Shown here piece after piece: positions 57,499-58,915 of a stretch of 58,915 bases of DNA. Both the position numbers and the translations under genes were made by a program. Position 1 is the first letter of the stretch. The number at the start of each line of letters is the position of its first letter. The notes beneath the pieces were generated by a model. The model was not told the DNA's origin. It saw only the letters and a program-made list of their open reading frames with translations, and searched no databases. The DNA is taken from NCBI GenBank assembly GCA_017509045.1, contig JAFWQP010000127.1, positions 1 through 58,915 on the forward strand, in the 5' to 3' direction. This stretch comes from Bacteroidales bacterium. Its GTDB lineage: Bacteria > Bacteroidota > Bacteroidia > Bacteroidales > P3.

Positions 57499-58308
57499 CT
57501 ATCGATAGCTGATGTTGAATGTTTGGGGGCTGTTGTTGTTCAACCCGACGGACTTATATATCACTTGCGGCCAGGTGTTATAGAGTTCGTAGCCGTAGTG
57601 GCAATAGTAGTTGATGCTGCCGTCAGGGTTGTACCCTATGACATCCGTAATGTTGTTGAGGCTGAAGAAGGATGGGTGCTGAAGGAGGTCTTCTTGTTCC
57701 AAGACAGGACTCCATGCCAGCCCGCAAAAGGGGTTGTGATTGTCGTCGTAAAGGTATTCGTACCGCACCATTTCGGGATTGGTTGGAGTGGCCTTAATGA
57801 GGTTTCCCTTGTCCCATTCTAGGTTGTAGGCGGTGCTGTTGCTGTACCATTCTGCCGGGTTGGTTGATTCGTGGTAGAAGCTGCTATCAATCACCTTATA
57901 AGGTTGCACCTGCCCATTGTAGCGGAACATCAACGTGCGCGTCCTGCCATTTCGGATAATCTTAATTGAGGTAAGGAGTTTGTCAGCGTCATAGGTGTAT
58001 ATTATGTTGCTGTCGACACTCGATAAGCGGTTGTGGCTGTCGTAGTTGTATTGGCTTATAATCATGTCGGACTCGTTCGATGGATTGGCATATTCTATGG
58101 CAATCAGCCGCCTCCCAATCCATTGCGTGGCAAGGAGTGTCTTGTTTTCGCCAGAAATGTTGGTGGACACCTCTTTGATCTGACCGGAAGGACTGTAGAT
58201 GCCATAAAACAGGTTAGAACAGTCGGGGATGATGCGGTCTTCTTTTTGGCATCCTGTCATCAGCAAAAGAGTGGCAGACAGGGCAAGGAACAGTGAGCGA
58301 GTATTCAT
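57499..58308 (-). CDS. Lipoprotein with YD/DUF4595-like repeats
   Basis: A 269-residue lipoprotein: lipobox LLLMTGCQKE. The mature part has repeated beta-strand units ending in Y-x-Y-D patterns (MIISQYNYDSHNRLSSVD, IYTYDADKLLTSIK, VRYEYLYDDNHNPF, VIGYNPDGSINYY), similar to DUF4595 and to the secreted protein at 5.1 kb. Such proteins are common, unassigned Bacteroidales outer-membrane lipoproteins. Confidence 0.75.
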   Translation of the reverse strand: MNTRSLFLALSATLLLMTGCQKEDRIIPDCSNLFYGIYSPSGQIKEVSTNISGENKTLLATQWIGRRLIAIEYANPSNESDMIISQYNYDSHNRLSSVDSNIIYTYDADKLLTSIKIIRNGRTRTLMFRYNGQVQPYKVIDSSFYHESTNPAEWYSNSTAYNLEWDKGNLIKATPTNPEMVRYEYLYDDNHNPFCGLAWSPVLEQEDLLQHPSFFSLNNITDVIGYNPDGSINYYCHYGYELYNTWPQVIYKSVGLNNNSPQTFNISYR

Positions 58309-58393
58309 ACTATTACATTTTTTATATTAACGTTATTGGCGCAGAAATATTGTACTCGACAACAATAATTATACGAAAATGACGTTTAAAGAA

Positions 58394-58474
58394 AAGTAAA
58401 AACTATAAAAAAGTAAAAACTATAAGGTGCGACAACCTACTTTTTAGTTTTTAGTTTTTACCTTTTACTTTAAT
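58394..58474. repeat. AGTAAAAACTATAAA / TTTTTAGTTTTTA hairpin before the TPR gene
   Basis: AAGTAAAAACTATAAAAAAG and a second unit (58394-58427) face CCTACTTTTTAGTTTTTAGT and more (58435-58472); the loop is TGCGACAA. It ends a few bases before the next start codon. Confidence 0.8.
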
Positions 58475-58480
58475 AAAAAA

Positions 58481-58915
58481 ATGACTATACAGAAACTATA
58501 CCAGCAGGCCGTTCAAGCCGCAAACCCCAGTGAAGCCATCGCCCTCTACGAGCAGATTATCCAAGTCGACCCGCAAAGCTCGGAGGCGTACAATAATATA
58601 GGTGAGCTATACGGCAGCCTCAACCAACTAGGAAAGGCGATGCCCTACTTCCTCAAGGCTATCGAACTGAACCCCATGATGGGAGTCTATTACAGCAATC
58701 TGGCATTGGTGTTTCAATGTCAAGGAAACGTTGAAGAAGCAATAGCCAACTATACGAAGTCCATAGCATTACAACCCAGCTGGTCGGCCTATAACAACCG
58801 TGCCACTTTGTATGTCTACAACAAAGAATATGATAAGGCAATCGAGGACTGCAACGCTGCATTGAAGCTACGAGGACAGGAGAGCGAAGTGTGTACCAAG
58901 GCACACCTCTATGCC
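58481..58915 (+). CDS. Tetratricopeptide-repeat protein, 3' partial
   Basis: ATG 58481 opens a frame that stays open to the window end (145 codons). No signal peptide. TPR units of 34 residues: ALYEQIIQVDPQSSEAYNNI, LGKAMPYFLKAIELNPMMGV, VEEAIANYTKSIALQPSWSA, YDKAIEDCNAALKL. It is a protein-interaction scaffold; what lies beyond the window decides its role. Confidence 0.85.
   Translation, partial: MTIQKLYQQAVQAANPSEAIALYEQIIQVDPQSSEAYNNIGELYGSLNQLGKAMPYFLKAIELNPMMGVYYSNLALVFQCQGNVEEAIANYTKSIALQPSWSAYNNRATLYVYNKEYDKAIEDCNAALKLRGQESEVCTKAHLYA

Overview
The window comes from a member of the Bacteroidetes, most probably order Bacteroidales. Upstream regions carry the phylum's own promoter type (a TAnnTTTG box, usually TATCTTTG, sometimes with TTTG about 19 bases upstream). 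The gene content also fits: DUF3276, DUF5683 beside ParAB, a type IX secretion sorting domain, a BspA-like DUF285 lipoprotein with a fimbrillin-like front half, DUF3857 transglutaminase proteins, and a fused NfnB-NfnA-type flavoprotein. A complete capnine (sulfonolipid) operon points to a sulfonolipid-making lineage such as Rikenellaceae or Odoribacteraceae relatives; this placement is inference. No rRNA, tRNA, CRISPR array or intact insertion sequence was recognised.

Layout. 1-3.1 kb: partial DUF4268 protein, DEDDh exonuclease, and a split HipA-type kinase module (hipS/hipT-like) with no hipB. 3.1-5.1 kb: about 2 kb without an intact gene, packed with repeats and a relic of the next gene. 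5.1-16.9 kb: a YD-repeat-like secreted protein, dnaB, a deoxyhypusine-synthase-like gene, a cysteine desulfidase-like gene, DUF3276, parA-parB-DUF5683, exbB-exbD-tonB, an S4 protein, and an ECF sigma factor with a membrane partner and a periplasmic coiled-coil protein. 17.7-21.1 kb: three overlapping genes for capnine synthesis. 21.2-27.8 kb (minus): a six-gene heterodisulfide-reductase-like electron-transfer cluster headed by a two-domain VOC protein. 28.3-32.9 kb (minus): an operon of three secreted proteins. 33.2-35.5 kb (minus): the NfnB-NfnA fusion. 36.4-49.2 kb: lipoprotein, aldehyde dehydrogenase, PPTase, FMN-binding protein, M20 dipeptidase, an unusual FeoB, two DUF3857 proteins, a 28-residue membrane peptide and a glycosyltransferase. 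49.3-58.9 kb: HtrA-like lipoprotein, the aguB-aguA polyamine genes, the BspA-like lipoprotein, a crcB remnant, small envelope proteins, and the start of a TPR gene that runs off the window.

The most unusual signal is between the genes. Most gaps hold inverted repeats whose two arms are built from short tandem units of 7-12 bases. The unit differs from locus to locus, but the two arms of one locus match each other. Two loci show wholesale arm replacement with pairing kept. Related material sits in frame inside feoB and the nfn fusion gene. A second set of dispersed modules pairs variable stems with a constant core and shows a compensatory stem change. A third set of three ~260-390 bp noncoding elements shares a conserved tail; two of them carry a consensus promoter. 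Together they look like an active, structure-selected repeat system whose mechanism is not evident from this window.
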